64,000 nt of DNA from Geomonas propionica (GTDB taxonomy: Bacteria; Desulfobacterota; Desulfuromonadia; Geobacterales; Geobacteraceae). Below the pieces are notes generated by a model. That model saw nothing but the letters and a program-made list of their open reading frames with translations, was not told where the DNA came from and made no database searches. Where the stretch lies: positions 310,001-374,000 of the forward strand of contig NZ_JAEMHK010000003.1 of NCBI RefSeq assembly GCF_016458235.1, given 5' to 3'. Of this stretch, positions 24,233 to 32,154 are shown one piece after another (the first letter of the stretch is position 1; each line of letters begins with the position of its first letter). A program made the position numbers and the translations under genes.

Positions 24233-24288
24233 TGTAGCAACTTGATTACGTTATTATAAAGTGTGTCCAGACTCATCACCCTCTGATA

Positions 24289-24957
24289 TTATTGTGGTTC
24301 ACTCAAACTAAAGATATAGCCAACACCTCTCAAGGTGTGTATTAATTTTTTGTCCGCACCTTTATCAATTTTTTTCCTTAGATAGTTAACATAAACATCA
24401 ATAATGTTTGTAAAGCTATCTAGTTCATGTTCCCAAACACTGCTAGATATGTGAGCTCTAGAGACAATATTTTCTGCATTTTCAACAAAAAATAGCAATA
24501 ACTTGTATTCTATTTGTGTTAGATCGATTTTTTTATTATCACGCCATGCTTTGTGTTTGACAGGATCGATACGAATAGGCCCATACATCAAATCCGCCCC
24601 TCTTACTGTTTGAGCCCTGCGCAGCATTGCCTTTATTTTAGCCACCAAAACCTTAGGTTCAAATGGTCTCGATACGCAATTGTCGGCTCCTGAATTAAGA
24701 ATATTGATTATTTCTTGAACCGAGTCATCTTCTGTTAATGCCATGATCGGTAAAGACTGGTCATGGCCCCGTATGATGTTCATGAGGTCCAAGCAGGATT
24801 GCCTCGATACGGCCAAGTCCAATAGTACCATGTCAAATTTACATTTTTCGATTGCCCTGATCCCCGCTTCCTTGTCCTTCACATGATGGACCTCCGCAAA
24901 GTGGTTTTCGACAATTTTTTGTAATTTTGTATCTCCGCTGATAAGTAATGTTTTCAA
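24289..24957 (-). CDS. Orphan OmpR/PhoB-family response regulator
   Basis: 222 aa. The receiver (about 1-115) has the phospho-acceptor in FDMVLLDLAVS and the KP-loop equivalent in SRPFEPKVL, where Lys is replaced by Arg-Pro. The start TLLISGDTKLQ lacks the usual acidic DD pair. The C-terminal winged helix (about 128-220: DLTQIEYKLLLFFVENAENI, VYVNYLRKKIDKGADKKLIH) is canonical. TTG start after GGGAGGTAAG. No kinase is adjacent. It is strongly AT-rich compared with both flanks and shares this with the recombinase at 25344, so both probably arrived together. The atypical receiver may signal without phosphorylation. Confidence 0.85.
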   Translation of the reverse strand: MKTLLISGDTKLQKIVENHFAEVHHVKDKEAGIRAIEKCKFDMVLLDLAVSRQSCLDLMNIIRGHDQSLPIMALTEDDSVQEIINILNSGADNCVSRPFEPKVLVAKIKAMLRRAQTVRGADLMYGPIRIDPVKHKAWRDNKKIDLTQIEYKLLLFFVENAENIVSRAHISSSVWEHELDSFTNIIDVYVNYLRKKIDKGADKKLIHTLRGVGYIFSLSEPQ

Positions 24958-25032
24958 CTTACCTCCCGTGTGGACAATTTGATAAAATTAATGCAAAACA
25001 TACACCCCTGTGCAAAGATTTGTCAATGTTAA

Positions 25033-25228
25033 TGACGCCTGTAGGCCATTTTTTTTCTGACCACACGGAGTTCGCGCGCCTGACGGTGTCGGTGACTGTG
25101 GTCTTGCTGGCGCCGCAGCACTTTGATACGGAAGCCCGGCTCTGGCTGTAGGCCCAGACAAGGCGGAGGACGTCTCGTACTTGTCTCGTGGCGTCAACTT
25201 TCGACGCCGATACGGGGGCAAATTTCAG
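25033..25228 (-). pseudogene. IS21-family IstA N-terminal remnant
   Basis: On the minus strand one frame reads TRQVRDVLRLVWAYSQSRAS, then VSKCCGASKTTVTDTVRRA, the N-terminal helix-turn-helix of IS21 IstA transposases. No catalytic domain, IstB or terminal repeats remain. It separates the orphan response regulator from the serine recombinase. The frame has no convincing start. The remaining bases of 24958-25343 show nothing else beyond operator-like site O2. Confidence 0.6.
25190..25208. promoter_or_regulatory. WYL operator-like site O2
   Basis: GGCGTCA-ACTTT-CGACGCC: the palindrome core with one mismatch. Read on the minus strand it agrees with O4 (30116-30134) at 17 of 19 positions including spacer bases, more than the palindrome alone requires. 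It lies within the IS21 remnant, about 150 bp upstream of the recombinase. Confidence 0.5.
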
Positions 25229-25343
25229 GTTCGATTTACGGCAAAATCAGGATATTCCGGACGTGATATACTGGTCAATCAGCTAAAATCTGCTGCCTCT
25301 AACCTTACCCTGCCCATTATGTATCCCACTCGCGGAGGTACTT

Positions 25344-26915
25344 ATGCCAAAAGCCTATAGTTATATGAGGTTTAGCACTCCTGATCAGGCAAAAGGGGAC
25401 AGCAAACGCAGGCAGTCCCAGCAGGCTGAAGAATATGCAGCAACGCATGGGTTGGAACTTGACGACAAGCTAACTTACAGTGATTTTGGCGTATCAGCGT
25501 TCAGAGGCGCAAATGTAGAAATTGGTAAACTTGGCCAGTTTATGGAAGCGATAAGACGCAAGGAGGTCGAAAGTGGTAGCTACCTCTTAGTCGAATCTCT
25601 GGACAGAATAAGCCGAGATGTCATTTTGCCAGCTCAGAACATTTTTACACAGATAATATTAGAAGGCGTAACTATTGTAACACTGGCTGATAGAAGAGTT
25701 TATTCTGCTGAGTCTGTAAATAAATCACCTTTTTTATTGATTGAAGCGATTGTTATTTTGATCAGAGCAAATGAAGAATCAGAAATGAAATCCAAACGAC
25801 TTAAGTCAATGTGGGAAAATAAACGAAATAATGCATCAACACAAACATTGACAACAGTAGGTCCAGGTTGGTTAAAGTATAACAAGAAAACTCAACAGTT
25901 TGAGGCAATACCAGAACGGGCTGCCATAGTGAATAGAATATATAACGAGTACCTGAGCGGGAAGGGGTATTTGACCATTGCACGCATGTTACGCGAAGAC
26001 AAGGTACGTACCTGGACGTTCAAGAAAGGCGAGAAATCGATCTGGCGAGAACATTACGTCAGTAGGATATTGGGAAATGCCGCAGTAATTGGTACTTTGA
26101 CTCCACATGTAATGGGCCATGGTAATGGTAAGAGTCAACGGGTTCCACTGGAAGGCATCAAAAACTATTACCCCCCTGTTATATCCGAAGAACTCTATGA
26201 AAAGGTGCAAGCCAGGCGGCGCCAATACAAAACAAGATACTGCAACTCCGCAGCATTGAAAAATATCTTTTCAATGGTTGGAAGATGTCCTCAATGCAAT
26301 GGGCGGATGATGTACCTCAAAAAGGGTCCACGTTGGGATTATATCATCTGCACCAATGCACAATACCAACAAGGTTGCACCACTAATAATATTCCCTATG
26401 GCCGGCTAGAAACCGTATTTGTGTCAGAATTCGCAAATGCAATATTGGAATTCCCGTTTATCAATCCGGTGATCAATAAAACCAGACTTAGCGTCTCACA
26501 TCTTAAAGAAAAGCTTAGACGCGCCACGGTGCGACAAAACAAACTGCTTAACAGCTTAAAAAATGGATTAGAGTTAGAAAGTTATCAGAGTACAATGAGT
26601 TTAAATATGGATTTGCAGGCACTTGAGACCACTATTGATAATTGCCATAAGGAACTGGTGCGTTTAAATTCACTGCACAGTGATCAAGCACTTAAACAAA
26701 TGAAGGCCTACATACACGACTTCACGGAACACATTTCTGTAGACTACATAAATCGGGAGGTTATCAATAAGTTACTCAGATCAATGTGCGATACTATCAT
26801 TATTTCGCACAATTTGATAAACGTTAAATTCAAGATGGGGCCAAGCCTTTCAATCGAATATGATAAATATGTTTCAGGTTACGAATACATATCCGACACC
26901 TCAATCAGTATATAA
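25344..26915 (+). CDS. Large serine recombinase
   Basis: 523 aa. The N-terminal resolvase catalytic domain (about 1-150) has the nucleophile Ser11 in YMRFSTPDQ and the Arg pair in VESLDRISRD. A recombinase domain (about 170-290: GWLKYNKKTQQFEAIPERAA, ending with YYPPVISEELYEKVQ) and a zinc ribbon (GRCPQCNGRM...CTN...GC) follow, then a coiled-coil-like tail. It catalyses site-specific integration/excision through a 5'-phosphoserine link. It is much more AT-rich than its flanks. GCGGAGGTACTT precedes the ATG. I could not find its attachment core by eye. Confidence 0.9.
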   Translation: MPKAYSYMRFSTPDQAKGDSKRRQSQQAEEYAATHGLELDDKLTYSDFGVSAFRGANVEIGKLGQFMEAIRRKEVESGSYLLVESLDRISRDVILPAQNIFTQIILEGVTIVTLADRRVYSAESVNKSPFLLIEAIVILIRANEESEMKSKRLKSMWENKRNNASTQTLTTVGPGWLKYNKKTQQFEAIPERAAIVNRIYNEYLSGKGYLTIARMLREDKVRTWTFKKGEKSIWREHYVSRILGNAAVIGTLTPHVMGHGNGKSQRVPLEGIKNYYPPVISEELYEKVQARRRQYKTRYCNSAALKNIFSMVGRCPQCNGRMMYLKKGPRWDYIICTNAQYQQGCTTNNIPYGRLETVFVSEFANAILEFPFINPVINKTRLSVSHLKEKLRRATVRQNKLLNSLKNGLELESYQSTMSLNMDLQALETTIDNCHKELVRLNSLHSDQALKQMKAYIHDFTEHISVDYINREVINKLLRSMCDTIIISHNLINVKFKMGPSLSIEYDKYVSGYEYISDTSISI

Positions 26916-26977
26916 CAGCTAAAACGGTATGTTAGCTCAGCCCGAAAGCGTTCTGCAAACTGGGTGTGGGAGGAGGG

Positions 26978-27004
26978 CCCCTATCCCTTAATCCGGGATA
27001 GGGG
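26978..27004. terminator. Perfect 10-bp hairpin between convergent genes
   Basis: CCCCTATCCC (26978-26987), loop TTAATCC, GGGATAGGGG (26995-27004). It lies between the recombinase stop and the end of the minus-strand gene at 27020, so it probably terminates both. Confidence 0.65.
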
Positions 27005-27019
27005 GCGGACAGCCTTTAG

Positions 27020-27373
27020 CTATTCCTCGGTCTCGAAGTCAACTTCATCCTCATCATCGTCAGGTACTCCGATGTCTGCATCCTCATCCTCTCCCCGGTA
27101 GCGCTCGGCCAGGCGGGCTGGCAGCTGCCTGGTACTGTCGAAGTCTCCGTCCTTAGCAACGATAAAGCTGTTGTTGAAGGTGAGCAGGGCGAATCCCTTC
27201 CCCAGTAAGACCTCGTTGACCTCATTCAGGTAATCGACCTCCAATTTGGCAGCCCCCGCCATCCCGCGGAACTGATCCCATGTGAGCTGGAACGCTGCCC
27301 TGTAATCTCCTTCGAACTCCTTCCTGTAGAGACGCTGCAGAATGCCTGCCATTTCATCAGCTGTTCGTGCCAT
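27020..27373 (-). CDS. Small acidic-tailed protein of unknown function
   Basis: 117 aa, not recognised. The N-terminal ~75 residues form a mixed alpha/beta domain (LQRLYRKEFEGDYRAAFQLT, GKGFALLTFNNSFIVAKDGD). The last ~25 residues are almost all acidic (EDEDADIGVPDDDEDEVDFE). Acidic tails of this kind are found in DNA mimics and partner-binding subunits. It is divergent from the AAA+ ATPase gene with operator O3 between them, so the two are probably co-regulated. CAGGAGGTACGAT precedes the ATG. Confidence 0.6.
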   Translation of the reverse strand: MARTADEMAGILQRLYRKEFEGDYRAAFQLTWDQFRGMAGAAKLEVDYLNEVNEVLLGKGFALLTFNNSFIVAKDGDFDSTRQLPARLAERYRGEDEDADIGVPDDDEDEVDFETEE

Positions 27374-27422
27374 ATCGTACCTCCTGTGAGTGTGATGGAT
27401 GAATAGAAGGTATCGCGGATGT

Positions 27423-27439
27423 GCGTCATTTTTTGACGC
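27423..27439. promoter_or_regulatory. WYL operator O3 between divergent promoters
   Basis: GCGTCA-TTTTT-TGACGC, with outer GCGGAT / ATCCGC arms that extend the symmetry with one extra base on the left. It is placed 50 bp upstream of the 27373 start and 56 bp upstream of the AAA+ start. Confidence 0.7.
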
Positions 27440-27494
27440 GATCCGCCTCTACAATCATGACTACAACATCACCGGAGGCGAAGGAGGGAAGCCC

Positions 27495-29351
27495 ATGGAA
27501 CTCGGCAACTATTTAATGTGTGTCGCCACTCGTCACCAGCAAGCTAAGGAAGAGCATGATGATGAACAGAGGGAAATCAGAGCGCGCGCCAGGTCTGGTA
27601 GGGGCAGGCGCGCGCTCGTGCTCACCTATGATGACGAAACTGCCCTGCTCAAGGGGGTGATCGGCTCGCTCCGTGGGCGGCCTGCCTGCCTCAAGCGTGC
27701 CTCTTACCCTGCCATCGGGGCACTCGCCTATCTTTTCAAAGCGAAGGTGGCTAAGGACCCGTACGTCGAGGGGTACGAGATCGTAGACCGGCTGGTTTAC
27801 GACCCGGAACTCACGGTGGTTTATCTCAAGGCGCTGGAGGAATTGCAGGAATTGGGCTGGGTGAGGCTCAGGAATACTGGCGGTTCCTTTACTGACAGTC
27901 CTCCCTTTTGTTGGTTGCAAGCCAACGTTGACTTCGGGGATACCTTCCATCGGGAGATGGGCAATGCGGAAACCACGGTCGCCGGGTTCTCCTCTAATGA
28001 CGCCTACCTGGACGCCATCTTCTCCTACCTGAAGGGTTTCGATGGGGGAAACAGTGAGCATCTGGTGATCAACGATCCCGATGTCAACCTGGAGACATAT
28101 CAACCAGTCGGGTGGTACCGTCGTTGCGTTCAAAGAGTTGAGGTTTCTTCTTGCCAACTCCCGGCAGCCAAAGCGGGACCCAAACTCCGTCTGAGCCCAT
28201 TACAACACTTAACCCTGATGGGGCTATTGGGGCAGAGGGAGGGGGACCTAAGCTACGACTTCAATGACACCTATCAAGTGGCACGCCTGTTTGCCCGCGG
28301 CAGGGTGTGCCGCCAGCGGGTTCGTAAACACCTGTTCGGGGAGAAGAGCCCCTTGCTTACCCAACGGCTGGTGGAGTCGACGCAGGGGACCTTTGGCGAA
28401 ACGGTGCAGTTGACCCAGGCGGGGGCCACGGCCCTTCTTGGCCGGCACACAGGAAAGAAAAACCTGCAGAACCTGAGGCGACGCGTAAAGCAGGGAACCT
28501 TCTTCGACTTGGAGGAGCCCAAGATACGGCAAGAGGCTCTGTATCTGCCGGGCCCCGTATTGGAAGCCCTGCAGTCTGTTGTGTTCGGCGAATCGCCGAA
28601 AGGGCTGGAGGTCAGGAAAGCGTGGCAGGCCTCCCTGCCAACAGCATGGGGCGCCCCGACCGGCAGCACGCTGCTCCTGTACGGGCCTCCGGGAACAGGC
28701 AAGACGCTGACGGCTCAGTACCTGGCGAGCCGCTTGGAACGCCCGTTGTTGAAGGTGGATGCCTCCCGTGTGCTCAGCTGTTGGGTCGGGGAGAGCGAGC
28801 AGCAGGTGCGCCGGATATTTGATGACTACGCCATGCTGCAGCGGGAGTTTGGGAGCGCCCCGGTCCTCCTCTTTAACGAAGCCGACCAGCTCTTGGGAGG
28901 CCGCGGTGCCGGTACCAGCGCGGTGGATCGCATGAACAACAATATGCAGAATCTCTTCCTGGAGGGGCTAGAGCGATTTACTGGCATTCTCGTGGCAACC
29001 ACGAACCGGCGCGACCTATTGGACGAAGCCTTTAGCCGTCGGTTCACCTATAAGCTGGAACTTCCCGCCCCGGACCGCTCTCTACGCATGGCCCTATGGA
29101 AGGAGCACCTGCCGCTGGACCGCCTAGCTCACGATGTCGATCTTGACCAGTTGGCGGATCTGGGATTGACCGGAGGGGAGATTCGCTTGGTGGTGGAGCG
29201 TGCTGTGCGGCTTCTGGCATACCGTGGTGATGCCAGCATAGATGTTGGTACTCTGACTCTGCTGGCTAGGGAGGAGCTTGCCGCCAGGATGAAGCGTGCC
29301 GGCACCGCTGGACGGATAGGGTTTGCGGCCCAGCGCGGCCTCAGTACATGA
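27495..29351 (+). CDS. AAA+ ATPase with large unknown N-terminal region
   Basis: 618 aa. Residues 1 to ~370 are an unrecognised helical region. The classical AAA module follows: Walker A GPPGTGKT (Gly397-), Walker B VLLFNEAD where Asn461 replaces the usual Asp before Glu462, sensor 1 VATTNR and arginine-finger candidates in SRRF. The VGESEQQVRRIFDDY segment is typical of AAA proteins of the FtsH/katanin class. It is probably a remodelling motor. The ATG at 27495 after GAAGGAGGGAAGCCC is used. It overlaps the convergent gene at 29341 by 11 bp. O3 controls its promoter region. Confidence 0.8.
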   Translation: MELGNYLMCVATRHQQAKEEHDDEQREIRARARSGRGRRALVLTYDDETALLKGVIGSLRGRPACLKRASYPAIGALAYLFKAKVAKDPYVEGYEIVDRLVYDPELTVVYLKALEELQELGWVRLRNTGGSFTDSPPFCWLQANVDFGDTFHREMGNAETTVAGFSSNDAYLDAIFSYLKGFDGGNSEHLVINDPDVNLETYQPVGWYRRCVQRVEVSSCQLPAAKAGPKLRLSPLQHLTLMGLLGQREGDLSYDFNDTYQVARLFARGRVCRQRVRKHLFGEKSPLLTQRLVESTQGTFGETVQLTQAGATALLGRHTGKKNLQNLRRRVKQGTFFDLEEPKIRQEALYLPGPVLEALQSVVFGESPKGLEVRKAWQASLPTAWGAPTGSTLLLYGPPGTGKTLTAQYLASRLERPLLKVDASRVLSCWVGESEQQVRRIFDDYAMLQREFGSAPVLLFNEADQLLGGRGAGTSAVDRMNNNMQNLFLEGLERFTGILVATTNRRDLLDEAFSRRFTYKLELPAPDRSLRMALWKEHLPLDRLAHDVDLDQLADLGLTGGEIRLVVERAVRLLAYRGDASIDVGTLTLLAREELAARMKRAGTAGRIGFAAQRGLST

Positions 29352-30060
29352 CCCGAGCCCCGGAATTATAGATGGTTTCGGGGGGCCATAGCGCTGTGAT
29401 GCGTTCGTCGGCCACCCGGACCGTCATGTCCACGATGTTGCCGAAGGCGTAGATTGCCATGCAGCTGACATAATACTTCCCTTGGCGCTTAGCTACCCGG
29501 ATGCCGACCGGCCGGTCTACCTTGCCCTTGAAGTATTGCAGCCCAAACTCCTGCGGGTCGTAAGAAGGGCTTTGGAGACGGCGCAGCAGGAAATAGTTAG
29601 GCAGCAGGGTGTAGTTACGGCCGTAAAATCCGTGCCAGAAGGCGCATTTGGTCCGAAGGTGGTAGGTCAGGTAGATTGCCTCGATAAAGCCTGCCATCGT
29701 GGGGGTAACCTGGAGGGCGCTGAGCATGTCCTCCTCTTTCCCTTCGACCACGGTACGAAACCTGAGGTGCCCGTCGAGCAGGCCTCCGACAAAGGAAGCG
29801 GTAATCTCCAGAGACGGGAGGACGGATACCCCCTCGAAGCTCTCTATGAGCGGGTTCAGCGAGAAGACCGGAGTGTGGGTGATGCCACACCCCGGCGGGA
29901 TGAAAGCATTGGTGGCCTCTTCCAGGGAGCGCCATTTGCTGGCTAGTAGTGATCTGCTTATCAGAAATTGGGTTCGGTCCGGCATCAGGTCGAGCCTGTC
30001 TGGCACGACGACAGGAAAGGAGACACGGGGGTGACGGTTAGGGCACGTTTTCCCTTTCAT
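29341..30060 (-). CDS. Unknown 239-aa protein convergent with the AAA+ gene
   Basis: Not recognised. Rich in beta strands and aromatic residues (AFWHGFYGRNYTLLPNYFLL, GKYYVSCMAIYAFGNIVDM), with basic N- and C-terminal parts. There is no signal peptide or obvious catalytic motif. Its 3' end overlaps the AAA+ gene by 11 bp, so the two genes share a convergent junction; TTTGGAGGGACT precedes its ATG and perfect palindrome O4 lies 55 bp upstream. Shared operator and position suggest function together with the AAA+ ATPase. Confidence 0.6.
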   Translation of the reverse strand: MKGKTCPNRHPRVSFPVVVPDRLDLMPDRTQFLISRSLLASKWRSLEEATNAFIPPGCGITHTPVFSLNPLIESFEGVSVLPSLEITASFVGGLLDGHLRFRTVVEGKEEDMLSALQVTPTMAGFIEAIYLTYHLRTKCAFWHGFYGRNYTLLPNYFLLRRLQSPSYDPQEFGLQYFKGKVDRPVGIRVAKRQGKYYVSCMAIYAFGNIVDMTVRVADERITALWPPETIYNSGARVMY

Positions 30061-30114
30061 AGTCCCTCCAAAGGGTGTGTTGGGGGCTAAGCTGTGATGA
30101 TACTTACACCACGT

Positions 30115-30135
30115 AGGCGTCAGAAGTTGACGCCT
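30115..30135. promoter_or_regulatory. WYL operator O4, perfect inverted repeat
   Basis: AGGCGTCA (30115-30122), spacer GAAGT, TGACGCCT (30128-30135). Located at the promoter position of the 29341-30060 gene. Confidence 0.7.
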
Positions 30136-30222
30136 GGCAAGGTGAGGGAGGAGGGATTAGGCATTGATGTGTGAGTTAAAGGATCAACGTGGGGCGGGCC
30201 TGCATGCCAACCCTCTCCAAGG

Positions 30223-30262
30223 GACGAGAACCGGCACTCAAAGGGGGGAGCCGGTTCTCGTC
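30223..30262. terminator. 13-bp perfect stem hairpin after the AIPR gene
   Basis: GACGAGAACCGGC (30223-30235) pairs fully with GCCGGTTCTCGTC (30250-30262) around a 14-nt loop, 42 bp beyond the AIPR stop codon on the minus strand. A clear T run is missing, so termination may be Rho-assisted. Confidence 0.6.
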
Positions 30263-30303
30263 TGATTGGTTTGGGTGCACCTCCGCTAGAAGGGCTTGAG
30301 GGC

Positions 30304-31992
30304 CTAAATGATCCCCTTTGGTTGATGCCCCAGATATTGTCTGTACCGATCGCCTCGGTTAAACCATTCATCCCAAATATCGGGATGTTTATCCTGGGGC
30401 TTATCGTATTCCTCGCTAAACTCGGGGGCTTCAGAAAAACTAATTAATTCTTCTCTGATTTGGTTCGCCAGCCCATTTAATCTTTGCTTTGCTCGCTCGG
30501 CATGCCCTTGCAGGTCCTCTTCAAGCGTGATTTCTTTGAAAATAGTTTGCAGGAACAGGCTAACACAAAGGTTCCAACCGGGTTTCCCTACTGCAAAAAA
30601 TGGATGTTTAACTGTTTTCTCGCGTCCATCTAAACCAAATGCTGTGTTGATGACCACTTTTCTTTCCGGATTTGTGTTTTTATTGTTTACGGTAATAAAG
30701 TTGTAGAACTCTATGAGTTGAGCCAGCTTTATGACGTAACCAGCCTGCCCAAGAATTTTAGCCTCTATTTTAGAGAAAAAAGTTTGGAAGGTTATATCGT
30801 CATCAAAAAAATTATCTATCTCCCTCTGCGACACGCGCTTACCATGCCTCATATAGTAATTGATTTGAAATAACTTTTTTGGGGTAACAAACTTGTTGCC
30901 ACCGTCAGCTTTTCTAAAAAAACGAGGCAGCCCTGTGCTGGCAATGCAATCATTCCACCTAAATTCGATTCTGACTAAAACTGGTTCATTGGACCTTAAA
31001 ATATCAGCTGAAACTGGGTTCTGGCGATTGTTAGCAAAAGCCACTTGGCGGACCAATGATTCATTAGGTAGCTGCACAAATTTAACCACTACTGGTATTT
31101 TTTCCAAGAGGGGCTTGTTGTATTCGGTGTGTTGATTATAAACCTTTTCCCATGTCCTGATGGTCTGTTGCCCATTAACTACCTGAGGGCATTTAACCAA
31201 AATTTGGTTGTTCTGAACTCCGATGCCCGTGCAACTTATAGTGATACCATTGTTTTTGAACGGGAAAAGCTCAAAGTCTTGGGAGGACTCTCCACCCTCG
31301 ATAATCTTTTGATAGGCAGATCGTAACCTCTTATTGGTAATGGAACTGCCAAGGAAGCCGCGCACATTCGATGCGTAAAGCGCCTCTCCGGCTCTTCTGG
31401 TCAGGTCGTGGTACAGATCCCCGAATTTAACAACTACAAACTTCAGCGAACAGGTAACCTCGGATTCGCTGGTGGTGTATACCTCTGGAGAATGCACTTT
31501 GCATCTGATGGGTTTGAAATCTTCCTGAACGGCATCAACCCAATGATAGTTCACTACGGTCACAAGGTTCTTGCCAGCGAGGAGGGTCAGTTGCTCTTGT
31601 ATCCCGTCCTCCATGGCTGCTCTCTTTTTTCGATCCAGCTGAAGAGGAGAAACAATTTCCAGGGTAATCCTCGGCCTTTCATCCCCCTCCTGAATCTCGT
31701 CGTCCGGATCTGTAGGCTCCCTTACCTCTGCATCTAAAGCCCCAAGGACCGACTTCACCAGCGCTCCTCCCCCCTTATCGCAGTCAACAATCGCCGTGAT
31801 AAAACTATTGAGTTCGCCAAGGGTGTCAAGGGGCAAGTAAGCCTCAGGGGCCCAGACGTAAAGGCGTAAGTAGCCCCCCTCCAGGGTGATGCGGTGAGGT
31901 GCAACGTCTCCAGAATCTGCCCTGAATATCCTGGTACAACCGTCATCTACCCGGTAGGCAATCCAGTCCTCGAAGATCTGCGGAAATGGCAT
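30304..31992 (-). CDS. AIPR-family protein (abortive infection phage resistance)
   Basis: 562 aa. The AIPR signature is visible in the middle: KNNGITISCTGIGVQNNQ, then KCPQVVNGQQTIRTW, then VKFVQLPNESLVRQVAFANN and RQNPVSADILRSNEP. The family is linked to phage abortive infection but its biochemistry is poorly known. The C-terminal tail (FSEEYDKPQDKHPDIWDEWF, then DRYRQYL) recurs behind the WYL gene at 20370. The N-terminal part is variable. CAGGAGGAGCACT precedes the ATG. It is more AT-rich in the middle than its neighbours. No palindrome of the WYL type is seen upstream. Confidence 0.8.
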   Translation of the reverse strand: MPFPQIFEDWIAYRVDDGCTRIFRADSGDVAPHRITLEGGYLRLYVWAPEAYLPLDTLGELNSFITAIVDCDKGGGALVKSVLGALDAEVREPTDPDDEIQEGDERPRITLEIVSPLQLDRKKRAAMEDGIQEQLTLLAGKNLVTVVNYHWVDAVQEDFKPIRCKVHSPEVYTTSESEVTCSLKFVVVKFGDLYHDLTRRAGEALYASNVRGFLGSSITNKRLRSAYQKIIEGGESSQDFELFPFKNNGITISCTGIGVQNNQILVKCPQVVNGQQTIRTWEKVYNQHTEYNKPLLEKIPVVVKFVQLPNESLVRQVAFANNRQNPVSADILRSNEPVLVRIEFRWNDCIASTGLPRFFRKADGGNKFVTPKKLFQINYYMRHGKRVSQREIDNFFDDDITFQTFFSKIEAKILGQAGYVIKLAQLIEFYNFITVNNKNTNPERKVVINTAFGLDGREKTVKHPFFAVGKPGWNLCVSLFLQTIFKEITLEEDLQGHAERAKQRLNGLANQIREELISFSEAPEFSEEYDKPQDKHPDIWDEWFNRGDRYRQYLGHQPKGII

Positions 31993-32154
31993 AGTGCTCC
32001 TCCTGTATAGGCGCTTAACTACGTACCTCGGTTTTTCAGATGAATGGGGTCTTCTAAGGCAAGCTAAGCCTGAGCAACTCTATATTCATCGGCCAGTTCT
32101 CCACGATCTTTAATCTTCCACTATTTGGACGGGGGCGGAAATACGACAAGGGGG

